From: Phocoena phocoena | Lineage: Eukaryota; Chordata; Mammalia; Artiodactyla; Phocoenidae | Length of the DNA: 64,000 bases | Assembly: GCF_963924675.1 (NCBI RefSeq) | Contig: NC_089240.1 | Location: 120,223,680 to 120,287,679, forward strand | Reading direction: 5' to 3' | Part shown: piece by piece, positions 1 to 10,719 of the stretch | Numbering within the stretch: position 1 is the stretch's first letter | Layout of the letters: each line of letters starts with the position of its first letter | The notes under the pieces: generated by a model | Told to the model about the DNA's origin: nothing | The model's input: the letters and a program-made list of their open reading frames with translations, nothing else | The model's database searches: none | Position numbers and translations under genes: made by a program

Positions 1-507
1 ACAGAAAAGATCAAAGAAATAATAGGTGCATTTGACTAAATAATGTCTAAGGAGTTGCTGTCTACAGGTATTTGAAAACCCTAGTAAGATGGAAATTACA
101 GGGACGATTTGAAGAGTATGATTAAAAATAATGGGATTAAATTGAGAAAAGGAAAATGTACCTGAATAGAGAAGAAACCCCTGATTTTCAATGGATCAAA
201 TCTATTAGACTGGGAAGTAACCTTCAAAGGGAGGCAGCAAAATCTTTCAATGCTCAGCACATGGCAGCATCATACAGGTCAAAGCCCCCAAAACAGAAGC
301 ATTGCCCAGGTCCAAGGGTGGATAAAATGGCCTGGGATGTGTTTGATCTCCCTTTTCTGATTCTCTCTTTAGTAACTTCATTTGTCCAAAGTGCTGTCTT
401 TTCATCTTGTCTTTTATTTCTCATCCTATCTGGCAAGGGCTGATGCCCCTCTGTTAATAAACAAGAGAAAACAGGAGTAGAGAAGTCATAAAAATCAAAA
501 GGTAATT
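1..507. other. Unassigned sequence, no gene seen
   Basis: AT-rich sequence with no repeat family I recognise and no convincing exon. A 95-codon frame at 156-443 has no domain-like composition, no splice context and no family resemblance, so I treat it as chance. Confidence 0.5.
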
Positions 508-514
508 TAACTAA

Positions 515-520
<6 letters not shown>

Positions 521-561
<41 letters not shown>

Positions 562-936
562 GGTACGCGGGCCTCTCACTGTTGTGGCCTCTCCCGTTGC
601 GGAACACAGGCTCCGGACGCGTAAACTCAGCGGCCATGGCTCACGGGCCCAGCCTCTCCGCGGCATGTGGGATCTTCCCGGACCGGGGCACGAACCCGTG
701 TTCCCTGCATCGGCAGGCGGACTCTCAACCACTGCGCCACCAGGGAAGCCCTATTATTATTTTTTTTTACGCGGGCCTCTCACTGTTGTGGCCCCTTCCG
801 GACGTGCAGCCTCAGCGGCCATGGCTCGCGGGCCCAGCCGCTCTGCGGCATGTGGGATCTTCCCAGACCGGGGCACGAACCCGTGTCCGCTGCATCGGCA
901 GGCGGACTCTCAACCACTGCGCCACCAGGGAAGCCC
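521..936 (-). mobile_element. Dimeric CHR SINE (two nested copies)
   Basis: Two CHR-family SINEs lie head to tail on the minus strand. The tail-side copy runs 521-751, with a T run (A tail) at 521-559 and the head ending GGGAAGCCC. The head-side copy runs 769-936 and lacks about 20 bp in its body compared with its partner. A decayed A-rich linker (752-768) joins them. The pair shares one target-site duplication: TAACTAAAGCTTT at 508-520 and again at 937-949. The simplest reading is that the tail-side SINE landed in the A tail of the older head-side one. Heads are tRNA-derived with a Pol III B-box-like GGTTCGTGCCC on the minus strand. The long CHR form points to a cetacean. Confidence 0.9.
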
Positions 937-949
937 TAACTAAAGCTTT

Positions 950-1260
950 TTGTCTTCCCTAAATCTGATTTTCCTTACTCTGCTATAGCAGGCATTTCCC
1001 CCTCCCCCACCATCTAAAAGAAGGATATATATTTGCCATAAACTACATTTGTGTAATTATTACATCATCATTATTAAAAGCACATGGAAATAATAATCCA
1101 GCAAGTACAGAAAGGTACAAAATTAAAAAGGTATGGTTCTTCCCACTCTCCCCTTTCCTCAGAGGCAACCATATTTATACCATTTTTGGTTTTAAATTGT
1201 CTGTGGTTGACTCCATAACTCTAAATAATTTGCTTATACCTATGTTTATAGACTTTAAAC
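950..1260. other. Unassigned sequence
   Basis: No gene and no family recognised. Contains a pyrimidine-rich stretch near 1140-1160. Confidence 0.4.
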
Positions 1261-1261
1261 A

Positions 1262-1715
1262 GCAGTGACTGCTAACTATTTCCCATATCTATTCTCTTCT
1301 TCCACATTAAAAGCATTTTTAGCTGAGCACATATCTGCCCCAATAAAGCCTGTATTTCCCAGTTTTTCTTGCAGATAGGTGAGGTCATATGACTAGTTCT
1401 GTGAGGATGTGAGAAGAAAGGATGTGTTTCCATGTCATGCCCTTGAAGTAAAGGAATGTGTCTTCCCCTTTGGGTTTTCCTTAAAATCCATAGCTTGAAA
1501 TGAATTTATGATGGTTGAGCTAAAGCATTTAGAGGGGTAACAAGATGAAGATAGCACAGCAATGTAATCAAAGGAGCCTAGATCCCAGACCCCATCAAAC
1601 CAACATACCAGCCAGGACCAACTACTTAAACTATTACATGAGAGGGGAAAAAACATTTTGGTATTTCTTCACTCTGGCAGCCTAGCTTGTATTGTAAACA
1701 ATTAAAAAAGTACTT
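1262..1715 (+). mobile_element. Old LTR-like interspersed repeat, family uncertain
   Basis: The segment has a layout I associate with ancient mammalian LTR-type repeats: a pyrimidine-rich start, a 'GCAGATAGGTGAGGTCATAT' word near 1370, 'CATGTCATGCCCTTGAAG' near 1431, then 'AGAGGGGAAAAAAC' close to its end. I cannot name the subfamily. No coding capacity. A weaker segment of the same style lies at 2745-2980. Confidence 0.35.
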
Positions 1716-2023
1716 ATTTTGTATCCACCATAAAAGGTGAGAGATTTAACTCACTCCCACTACTATGGGACACTCTAATTTTTGTAAATTACATGTTTTG
1801 AGCTGTTCTCATTCCTGACATTATAATAATATATTTAATCATTGTTTCTTGATCCATCACCTGTAGATAGTATCTCTTGACTCCCCACTGTATATGTTAC
1901 CATTTTATACTCCCCACTACTTCTCCTTCTACTGTTAAATTGTATTACATTATAATCTGTTTTCAATGATCACAGTTTTCTATGACCTTGTTTATAGATT
2001 TCTTGTTTTTCAATTTTTAAAAA

Positions 2024-2470
2024 TCAAACTACCAACCAATATCTCTTATGAAAATAGATGCAAATATCTTCACACTATTAGCAAATTGAATCCAACAACG
2101 TGTTTAAAAACTATATATACCACAACAAGCTGGGATTTATCCAAGATATGCCAGGCTGGTTCCACATTCAAAAATCAATGTATTCCATCACATCAACAGG
2201 CTAAAAAGGAAAAAGTCACATGATCTTATCAATAAATGATGAAAAAGCATTTGACAAATTCCAACACCCATTCATTATAAAAAAAAAAACTCAGTAAAGT
2301 AGGAATAAAGGGTAAGTTCCTCAACTTGATAAAGGATGTCTACAAAAAACCTACAGCAAACATTGTTCTTAACGGTGAGAAACTTGAACTTTCGCACAAA
2401 TATCTGGTAAAAGCAAGGATGTCCCCTCACCACTCCTTTTCAACCCTGTACTGATGCGAAGATTATTGAC
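2024..2470 (+). mobile_element. L1 fragment, ORF2 reverse transcriptase region
   Basis: Broken translation in the plus direction matches the L1 ORF2 RT fingers and palm: an ANRIQ-like 'KYLHTISKLNPTTC', 'GFIQDMPGWFHIQKSMYSIT', 'SINDEKAFDK' and a GCPLSP-like stretch near 2420-2445. Many stops and frameshifts mark it as old. It ends just before the catalytic box, and 4150 resumes just at it (YEDD-like). The two may therefore be halves of one element separated by about 1.7 kb. Confidence 0.8.
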
Positions 2471-4149
2471 AAATCCTCCCAGTTCAAAGTCAAAGTGGTT
2501 CTCTTTTCACTGACTCCATATATTGTCTAAAATCATGGCACATTTTCAAGTTACTTCATTTTGTTTGTTTTGTCTGTGGGCCAAGACTCTCTTGTGTATA
2601 ATTTCATTCTTCCAGAAATTGCTAAAGGCCTTTCTATGTCTTATTTAGAAAATAAATATGCCTTCTTCACCATGAAATATCGTTGGGTATCATAGTTATA
2701 CCATTTGTTAAATGCAATAAAATGCTTTCAAGTCATGTCAGAGACTGCTAGTTGCCCACCCCAAAATCTGTTCTCTCCCTGGTCCTATTTGAATACAATC
2801 TCCCTTGCACCTCGGCTTGGCCAATGACATTTAAGTAGAAGTTGTAGGGTGGGGCTTCCAAGGATTGACTTTACTGGGAGGTACTTTTTTTCCCCCTTTC
2901 CCCTATTTCTCTGTTTCATCCTAGAATGCCAATGCAATGGCTAGAACTGCAACCACCATTTGGGAACTTTGAAATGGTACTGTTGATAAAATGCCAGCAA
3001 CCAACTACCTCAACATTGTGCATAATATGAGAAAAATATTTATGTATTTTAATCACAGTCAGGACTGTCATCATCAGCCAAACACAATTTCCAACTATTA
3101 TTCTAGGACTACTACACAGTCATCATCCTGGGAATTATTTCTATTGTACTCTTTAGTTTCATGTTTCTTAGATCCTATTTCTATTCTTTTCATTTTGATT
3201 GGTGCATAACCACAAAAACTTTTAAATCTTTTTTTGAGAAAATAATTCATGACTAAGCCTTTGCGTTTTAAAAACTAAATTGTTCACTCTTATTTAATTT
3301 GGCTACGTATTGACTTCTAAATCCAAAATCATCATCCCTCGAACTTTAAGGTATTGTCCACTGTCTTCCAGAATCTTACGTCACTACCTAGAAGTCTCAT
3401 GCTAATCTTTATCATTTCTTTGTAGATAATCTACTGTGCTTTTTTGTCTCCTTTATAGATACCTTTAGGTCTTCACATAATCCTTGGTAAAACAATATCT
3501 TTATGAATATTTGTCTAGATATTTTTCATTTTATCACGCAATGGGCCCTTTCAATCTGTAGAGATTTAGCTTTCTACAACACTTGGAATTTCCTTTTATT
3601 TCTTTACTACTTGTTTTTCTCACCTTCTTTGTTCTTTGGGGAACTCCTAATTAGGTGGTTGCTTGTCCTTGTAGATTGGTCCTTAATGTCTTCTAACTTT
3701 CCTCTCATACATTCTACTTCATTTTTTTCCTGACTTCTGAAAGTGTTTTTCAAACATTTTGTTAAAACCCTTATATTGAATTACTTATTTTGGTAACATT
3801 TTTAATTTTTCCAAATTATTCCTTGTCTGTGATTGTTCTTTTAAATGAGAAGCCTGTTCTTATTTTACAGATGCACGTCTTATCAAACTCTCTGAAAGAA
3901 CAAACTAGATTTTTTTAAAATTCTTTTCTCTTCCCTAAACAATATATGCTTCTTCTCAAATCAGATGTTGTTTGCTTATATTGGTCCCTCTCTTCTTGTT
4001 AGTTTTCCTATGATTTTTTAAGGCTCTTATTTTTCTAATTTTTTAAAAGAATAGTTGATTAGGTAGTTCATAATTCCCTCCACTGTTAGCAGTCCCTATT
4101 ATGAATGAGTGGACCAAACTACCCATCTTTCTGCTAGCATATCTTTAAT
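2471..4149. other. Unassigned AT-rich block between two L1 ORF2 pieces
   Basis: No gene. Part of it (about 2745-2980) resembles the old LTR-like repeat style seen at 1262-1715. The remainder (3000-4149) is T-rich and unrecognised. It separates two collinear L1 ORF2 pieces, so it could be inserted DNA or old L1 sequence decayed beyond recognition. Confidence 0.4.
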
Positions 4150-6195
4150 CAAAGCCCTTGACTTAGTAAAATTGTCATTATATGAAGATGATGTAATACT
4201 CTATTTATAAAACCCTAAATACTCCACAGAAAAACTATTAGAACTGAAATGAATTAAGCAGGTAGCAGGATACAAGATTAATATACAGAAATGTGTTCAT
4301 TTCTTTACACTAACAATGAAATTTCAGAAAGAGAAAGTTAAAAAAAAATCCCATTTCAAATTGCATCAAATAATTACCTAGGAATAAACCTAACAAAGGA
4401 GGTGAAAGACTTATACATGGAGAACTATAAGACATTGATGAAGGACATCAAAGATGATTCAAGGAAATGGAAAGATATCCCATGCTCTCAGATTGGAAAG
4501 AATTATTGTCAAAATGGACAAACTATCCAAAGCAATCTACAGATTTCGTGTGATCCCTATCAAATTATCTATGACATTTTTCACAGAACTAGAATAATAC
4601 TAAAATTTATATGGAACCATAAAAGACTCAGAATTGCCAAAGAAATCTTGAGGAAAAAGAACAAAGTTGGAGGTATAACCCTCCCAGACTTCGGACAATA
4701 CTAGAAAGCCACAGTAATCAAAACATCATGGTACTTGCACAAAAACAGACATGTAGATCAATGGAACAGAACAGAGAGTCCAGAAATAAACCCACACACT
4801 TACAGTAAATTAATCTTTGACAAAGGAGGAAAGAATATACAATGGAGAAAAGACAGCCTTCAGCAAGTGGTGCTGGGAAAGCTGGACAGCCTCATGTAAA
4901 TCAGTGAGGATTGAACATTCCCTCACACCATACACAAAAATAAACTCAAGATGGCTTAAAGACTTAAATATAAGACATAACACCATAAAACTCCCAGAAG
5001 AGAACACAGGCAAAACATTCTGCCATAAATCGTACCAATGTTTTCTTAGGTCAGTCTCCCAAAGCAAAAGAAATAAAAGCAAAAATAAACAAATGGAACC
5101 TAATCAAACATAAGCTTTTACACAGCAAAGGATACCATAAACAAAATAATCTATGGACTGGGAGAAAATATTTTCAAATGATGTGACCAACGAGTGCTTA
5201 ATTTCCAAAATACACAAACAGCTCATACCATTCAATATCAAAAAATCCCAAACAATTCAATCCAAAAATGGGCAGAAGACCTAAATAGACATTTCTCCAA
5301 AGAAGATATACAGATGGTCAACAGGCACATGAAAAGATGCTCAGCATCGCTAATTATTAGAAAAATGCAAATCAAAATTACAATGAGGTACCACGTCACA
5401 CCAGTCAGAATGGCTGTCATCAAAAAGTCTACAAATAATAAATGCTGGAGAGGGTGTGGAGAAAAGGGAACCCTCTTGCACTGTCAGTGGGACTGTAAAT
5501 TGGTGCAGTAACTATGGAAAACAGTATAGCGGTTCCTTAAGCTAAAAATAGAGTTGCCATATGCTCCAACAATCCCACTCCTGGGCATATATCCAGAGAA
5601 AACTCTAATTTGAAAAGATACATGCACCCCAGTGTTCACAGCAGCACCATTTACAATAGCCAGGACATAGAAGCAACCTAAATGTCTATCGACAAATGAA
5701 TGGATAAAAGAGACGTGGTACATATATACAATGGAATATACTCAGTCATAAAAAAGAATGAAATAATGCCATTTGCAGCAACATGGATGGACCTAGAGAT
5801 GATCATACTAAGTGAAGTCAGAGAAAGACAAATATCATATGGTATCACTTATATGGGGAATGTAGAAAATAATACCAATAAACTTATTTACAAAACAGAA
5901 AGCTATTCACAGACATAAAAAAAAACAAACATGGTTACCAAAAGAGAACAGTGGGGGAAGGATAAATTAGGAGTATGGGATTAACAGATTCACACTACCA
6001 TATATAAATAGGTAAACAACAAGGATTTACTGCATAGCACAGGGAACTATATTCAGTATCTTGTAATAACCTATAATGGAAAAGAATCTGAAAAAGAAAT
6101 TTATATATACACACATTATAAACAATCACTTTGCTGTACATGTGAAACTAGCACAATATTGTAAATCAACTATACTCTATACTTCAATTTTTAAA
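4150..6195 (+). mobile_element. L1 fragment: ORF2 C-terminal half and 3' end
   Basis: Plus-strand L1 from the RT catalytic box (YEDD-like near 4180) through the C-terminal region to the 3'UTR. Readable stretches include '[20 protein letters not shown]' (4380-4440), '[11 protein letters not shown]' (near 4670-4704), '[20 protein letters not shown]' (4858-4917) and '[19 protein letters not shown]' (5338-5395). The 3'UTR has the artiodactyl L1 pattern 'GCATAGCACAGGGAACTATA' (near 6033) and ends with 'CAACTATACTCTATACTTCA' (near 6168). Frequent stops and frameshifts: a dead, moderately old copy. Confidence 0.87.
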
Positions 6196-7212
6196 AAGGC
6201 AAACACAATCCACAAACAAACCAAGAAAAATAACTTATATTCCTCTTCTCACTTTCACTCTCCATATCTGCTGACTCTGGAAAACTGCACTGGGAAGAAG
6301 AGCTCTCTCCTCTACTTGAACCTTCATGCGTGGGTGCTCTGAGCTTTGTTTTACTCTGATCAGGATCATCTATTAATATGATTTCCTGACCTTTCCATTC
6401 TCCCAAAATTCAACACAATCTTTAGCCACTGATTCCTGATCTCTATCAGAATATCCACTATACTTTTACTAATTTTTCCCATTCTTTTGCTTTTTTAATG
6501 TCATTTCAATGGGTTGGGGGAGGGAGAGAAGAGGTGAACGTGTCTTCCATCTCAAATCAGAAATCATAGATCTCTGTTTTAAGAACTTTTCTTAGTATAA
6601 CCATACTTTTATATCCAGTTATATAATCTAGTGTCTTCAAATATACCAGAAAACATATTTGAAGGATGAACTTATTAATTCAATGAAAGAAAACCAGTTG
6701 TTATTTGAAGCTCTTTTACTCTATTAGATATAGTTTATTAAAAGATATTTATATAAATCTTTGTATCATACATATTTTAACTCTTTGTACCATTTAAATA
6801 TTTCATTCTCACATCTTTCTAAATAGCTTTCCAAGAGCAGACAACAAATTCTCTATACAGCAGCCTACACAAAATTTCCAAAATAGCAGTACAAGCTCAA
6901 AATCAGACCAACACTAAAATTGACAGAGGCATTTTTCCTAACATTTACCTCATTAACTCTAAAATTCATTGAGGAATAAATCAATCTGGAAACCTCAGTG
7001 AATAGCTATTAAAGCTGCTTCTCTAGACACAGTAATTGGTGAGGTTAGACCTCTGAACTGAAATATCAACAGAAAAAAAGAATTTTTAAAATGTAACTTC
7101 ACCATGTATTTGGTGAAGGAGGGAACAGGCAATTTGTTTTCTCTGTTTCTTAGACTCCAGTAAGTCAAAGGAGTAAAACTAGCCCATTCTTCCACACTTG
7201 AAAAATTCCTTC
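6196..7212. other. Unassigned sequence
   Basis: No gene, RNA or repeat recognised. AT-rich, with a G-rich run near 6510-6530. Confidence 0.45.
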
Positions 7213-7226
7213 AAATGACAGGTGAT

Positions 7227-7474
7227 CGTGGGGACTTCCCTGGTGGTCCAGTGGTAAAGAATCCACCTTCCAATACAGTGGACGCGGGTTCGATCCCTTT
7301 TCGGGGAACTAAGATCCCACATGCCGCAGGGCAACTAAGCCTGCGTGCCACAACTACTGAGCCCACGTGCCTCACAGGCCACGTGCTCTGGAACCTGCGC
7401 ATCTCAACTAGAGACGATCCTGCGTGCCTTAACAATGATCTGATGCAGCCAAAAATAATAAATAAATCTAAAAA
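7227..7474 (+). mobile_element. CHR-1-like SINE
   Basis: A tRNA-derived SINE starting GACTTCCCTGGTGGTCCAGT and keeping a canonical Pol III B-box (GGTTCGATCCC near 7287). Its body differs from the long CHR copies: 'AACTAAGATCCCACATGCCG', then 'CAACTACTGAGCCCACGTGC'. The tail is AATAAATAAATC-type rather than pure A. A target-site duplication AAATGACAGGTGAT flanks it at 7213-7226 and 7475-7488. Body divergence suggests an older CHR subfamily, shared more widely among whales, hippos and ruminants. Confidence 0.92.
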
Positions 7475-7488
7475 AAATGACAGGTGAT

Positions 7489-8700
7489 TTTTAAAAGCCC
7501 CTGGTTGAATTCAGTCAAATGCCCATGTGTGTCTTTATGATGCCATATATCCCACATTTACCTTGAGTGATGATTATAATACCTTATATAGGTTAAGCTT
7601 AGCTCCTAGCCTAAAAGCCAATTATCTGGAGAATGATGCTTTAACAATGTGCATATTAAGAAGGAAGCAAGACACATAAATCGTCAAAAATTACTGAAAT
7701 ATAACTTCAATGCTTTCAGTAGAGGAAGGAAGATGGATTTTTGAAAATGTCATAGTTCAGGTGAACATAGTTAAATTCTAAGAATAGTGACAGTGACACT
7801 GAACCACTTGAAAGTACGGAGAAAGAGCTGAAATATGAACATCTCAAGGAGTCATTTTAAGAACATCTTGGGTGTGCTGCAAGCATTCTATTCTTATCTA
7901 ATAAATGGGGAGGGAATCTAAAGATTAGCCACATTAACCTTTGCTGCAAGCAACCTTAATTGCTTTGATTTGTATCTCATTGTGATGTTTCCCGGCTCTG
8001 GGTGATGGTTTTAAAGTTTTAACATATCAGCATACCTACAAGAAGAGGATATTGTTTTTAGCCATCTTATTTCTCATAACTGTGTAGCAATTACCAGAAA
8101 GTGAATCAATTCATCACACTCTTACACTGAATTAACAGACACTATAGAAAGACTACAGATCCATTTCCATTATTGAAAGAAAAATCTACTTTTATCTGAT
8201 ACAGTCCAATAATTTTCTCTTTGGGGGTCTACTAAGTAGTACCTAGTGAGACAGAAATTATCTTTGATGTTAATGGCCAAAGCATTTCTAATAGGCACTC
8301 AAGATAGGAAATGCATCAACATATATGGTATGTAGAAAATTTCCTGCTAAAGATTATTATAGCTCCATTAATCACCCACTATGTAAATAAGGTTGATGAG
8401 AAAAAGCAAAAGGGGACTTATTTAGCCTAGACAAACACAGCTCTGTGAAAGAAGGCAATAAGCATTAAATATCACTTCTGAGGAAAGAATTTCATTTATA
8501 GAATCACATTCTTCTTTTATTGTAGGTGAAATAAAATGCAATGTTTTGAAACATAAAAAATTTAGGTGAGATGTAATTCAATCCCTTTGGTATTTAGTAA
8601 GGCTATACAGGATAGAGAAGATAACCCTATAGTCAAGGTGCTTTGCAGTTTAAGTGTGTAGAATAGAACAAAGCACCATTGACACAGTTAAAAACAAAAG
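7489..8700. other. Unassigned sequence
   Basis: About 1.2 kb with no gene or repeat family I recognise. Confidence 0.45.
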
Positions 8701-8704
8701 AAGA

Positions 8705-8748
<44 letters not shown>
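8705..8748 (+). repeat. (GT)n microsatellite
   Basis: About 22 dinucleotides of GT, with one C interruption near the start. Likely length-polymorphic. Confidence 0.98.
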
Positions 8749-8750
<2 letters not shown>

Positions 8751-8984
8751 ACTAAGGAGTTGTCAGAAGATTACCCAGTTAGCTGGGCATAGGGGATGAA
8801 CAGAATTTATATTAGTGAAGAGGAAGAACATGAACAGTCCAGGAAGAATGAACAGAATGATGAGATAAAGACATAAGATTGATACCAACCTAAATGGGGA
8901 TATTCCTTGGGATGTAATGGAAGACATGAGATTGTCTTAAAACTCCTTATAATTTCTAAGGATATTTATCATGTATGAAAATAT

Positions 8985-9118
8985 ATTCATATATGTAATC
9001 CCATGTTATCTTATTATTAGAATTATTATGCCCACTTGGTAAATGAGGAAAAGACATTTCAAAGAAGAGAAATTAGCTGAGGCTTCAGTTAGCATGGGCA
9101 GAACTAAGACTCAAACTT
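8985..9118 (-). mobile_element. MIR SINE remnant
   Basis: Antisense MIR pattern: 'TTATTATTAGAATTATTATG', then 'GGTAAATGAGGAAAAGACAT' and 'GAACTAAGACTCAAAC'. These match the MIR core in which GAGGAAACTGAG precedes the tRNA-like GAACCC end. Heavily decayed. Confidence 0.5.
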
Positions 9119-9790
9119 TTTCTTCTCTAATATGAGATGACCCTATTATGGAAGCTTTGAAAGCTAGGGGGAGGAATTTGATCTTACAACCATGGCTGTC
9201 TTGTCACAAATATAAGATGGTTAGGTAGGAAAATGAAGATTTTACTGATATCAGTAATTGTATCTCATCTCCTTCCTTGAAAATATTTAACCATTAGCCA
9301 ACTTTCTTAATTGACCTAACTTTTGGAAGATTACTGGAAAACTAAACCTTTTGGGAATCGAACTTATCTTTTCTCTAAAATCTTACTCTTCCTATTTATT
9401 CAATCCAATCAAATCCATAATACCACTATCTTGTTGGCCTTTCAGATACCCAGACTCACCCTTATATCTTAACCCAATTTATCTGTTTCAATGTGGGTCT
9501 CATTGTCTATCACATCATAGTTCACACATATCTACCTTCATATCTGTAGCTATTACAATAGTCCAGGCTGTCACAAATGTGTCCTTGGAATATTCTACTG
9601 GTTCCTACTTCTTTCTTACTTTCAGTCTATCTTTCCTCCAGCTGTTATAGTGGGAAGGAAATCTTCCTTGCAGAATAATTATATCCTCTAGTTACCACTT
9701 TGTTATACTAAATAATAGTTATGATAATAGAATCCTATAATGCAAAGCTACCCTTACATTTCCAATGGGGAAATCATTTATTATGGTCGT
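9119..9790. other. Unassigned sequence
   Basis: The 99-codon frame at 9351-9650 shows no family features and reads through pyrimidine-rich DNA. I see no exon here. Confidence 0.45.
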
Positions 9791-9795
9791 TAATA

Positions 9796-9985
9796 GCATG
9801 GTTTTGTAGTCAGAAATACCTGTGATAAAGTATTGGTACTGTCATTTTCTATCTCTATAATCTTGGTAAAGTTATTTAACCTTTCTGAAATGCATCTTCG
9901 CCATTAATGAAATTTAAGTATTAACATTCTACATGCCAGACTGCTGGGCGGATTACCTGAGATAATGAAGGTAGAGCACCTACCC
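9796..9985 (+). mobile_element. MIR SINE remnant
   Basis: Sense MIR pattern: 'ATCTTGGTAAAGTTATTTAA' followed by CCTTTCTGAAATGCATCTTC, then 'GGATTACCTGAGATAATGAA'. These match the MIR core CTTGGGCAAGTTACTTAACC and the GTGAGGATTAAATGAG region. Divergent. Confidence 0.55.
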
Positions 9986-9999
9986 TGATACTATTGTAC

Positions 10000-10140
10000 T
10001 CAACTTTCAAAGGACACAGAATCTAATATGATCCTCACAAAACTATGAAATAGGCTTCTTATTATCATCATATCAGCTTGATAAATGAAGAACTAGAAAG
10101 GCAGAGATGCTTAGTGTCTTACCAAAAGTCACTTTGAAAG
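10000..10140 (-). mobile_element. MIR SINE remnant, weak
   Basis: 'CCTCACAAAACTATGAAATA', 'AAATGAAGAACTAGAAAGGC' and 'TCTTACCAAAAGTCACTTTG' follow the antisense MIR order. Low similarity, so moderate doubt. Confidence 0.42.
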
Positions 10141-10284
10141 CCTTCAATAACACGGTTGGATTAAAAAGTAGCCTTGTGAGAAAAGCCTAAAGATTTCTGA
10201 ATAGGGAATTGGGTAAATTGTAAAGATCTGCATAGAAAGACGGGTTTATCGTTGTTTTGAGGATAGCAATTCTCACCAAGCACT

Positions 10285-10465
10285 TAGTATATGCCAGGCA
10301 TTTGTCTATATATATCATTCAGTCTTCTCAATGACTCTAGGTTTGGGACTATTAGTTTACCCATTTAATGGATGAGAAACTGAGGTTCAGAAACACCAAA
10401 TAATTTTGGCCAATGGCACACGATTATCGTTTGGTGGAGGGGAGACTTGAACCCAGGTCTATCTC
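10285..10465 (-). mobile_element. MIR SINE remnant
   Basis: Antisense MIR: 'TAGTATATGCCAGGCATTTG', 'GATGAGAAACTGAGGTTCAG', 'TTGGCCAATGGCACACGATT' and 'GACTTGAACCCAGGTC' follow in the standard order. Confidence 0.72.
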
Positions 10466-10719
10466 AGCTATTAGGAGGAAGTGTTTGTACATTCTGTGTA
10501 AAACACAAATCTCACACACAGAATTGTTTCTTCAATATTGCCTGTAACTGCTGAGACAAATAATCCAAAGTAAAAACATACTAATAAGTGGTGGCTATAA
10601 ACATTTATGAAGAAACCCTTAGAAGAAGTTTTTATCCAAAGTGCCATCATAAAGAAGGGAAAAGATCCACAAGTCAAGAATACTTTATCCTTCAATCGTT
10701 CCTGAGCACATGGACTAAA

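Noticed and set aside
254..732. Frames with long poly-lysine runs on the minus strand
   Set aside because: They read through the A tail and body of the CHR SINE. They encode no known protein family and lack exon context.
558..962. 134-codon frame with an internal protein repeat
   Set aside because: The repeat comes from the two CHR SINE copies, not from a repeated protein domain.
7227..7300. A tRNA gene on the basis of the A/B-box-like sequence
   Set aside because: The sequence is the tRNA-derived head of a CHR SINE with TSDs and an A-rich tail; no complete cloverleaf is kept.
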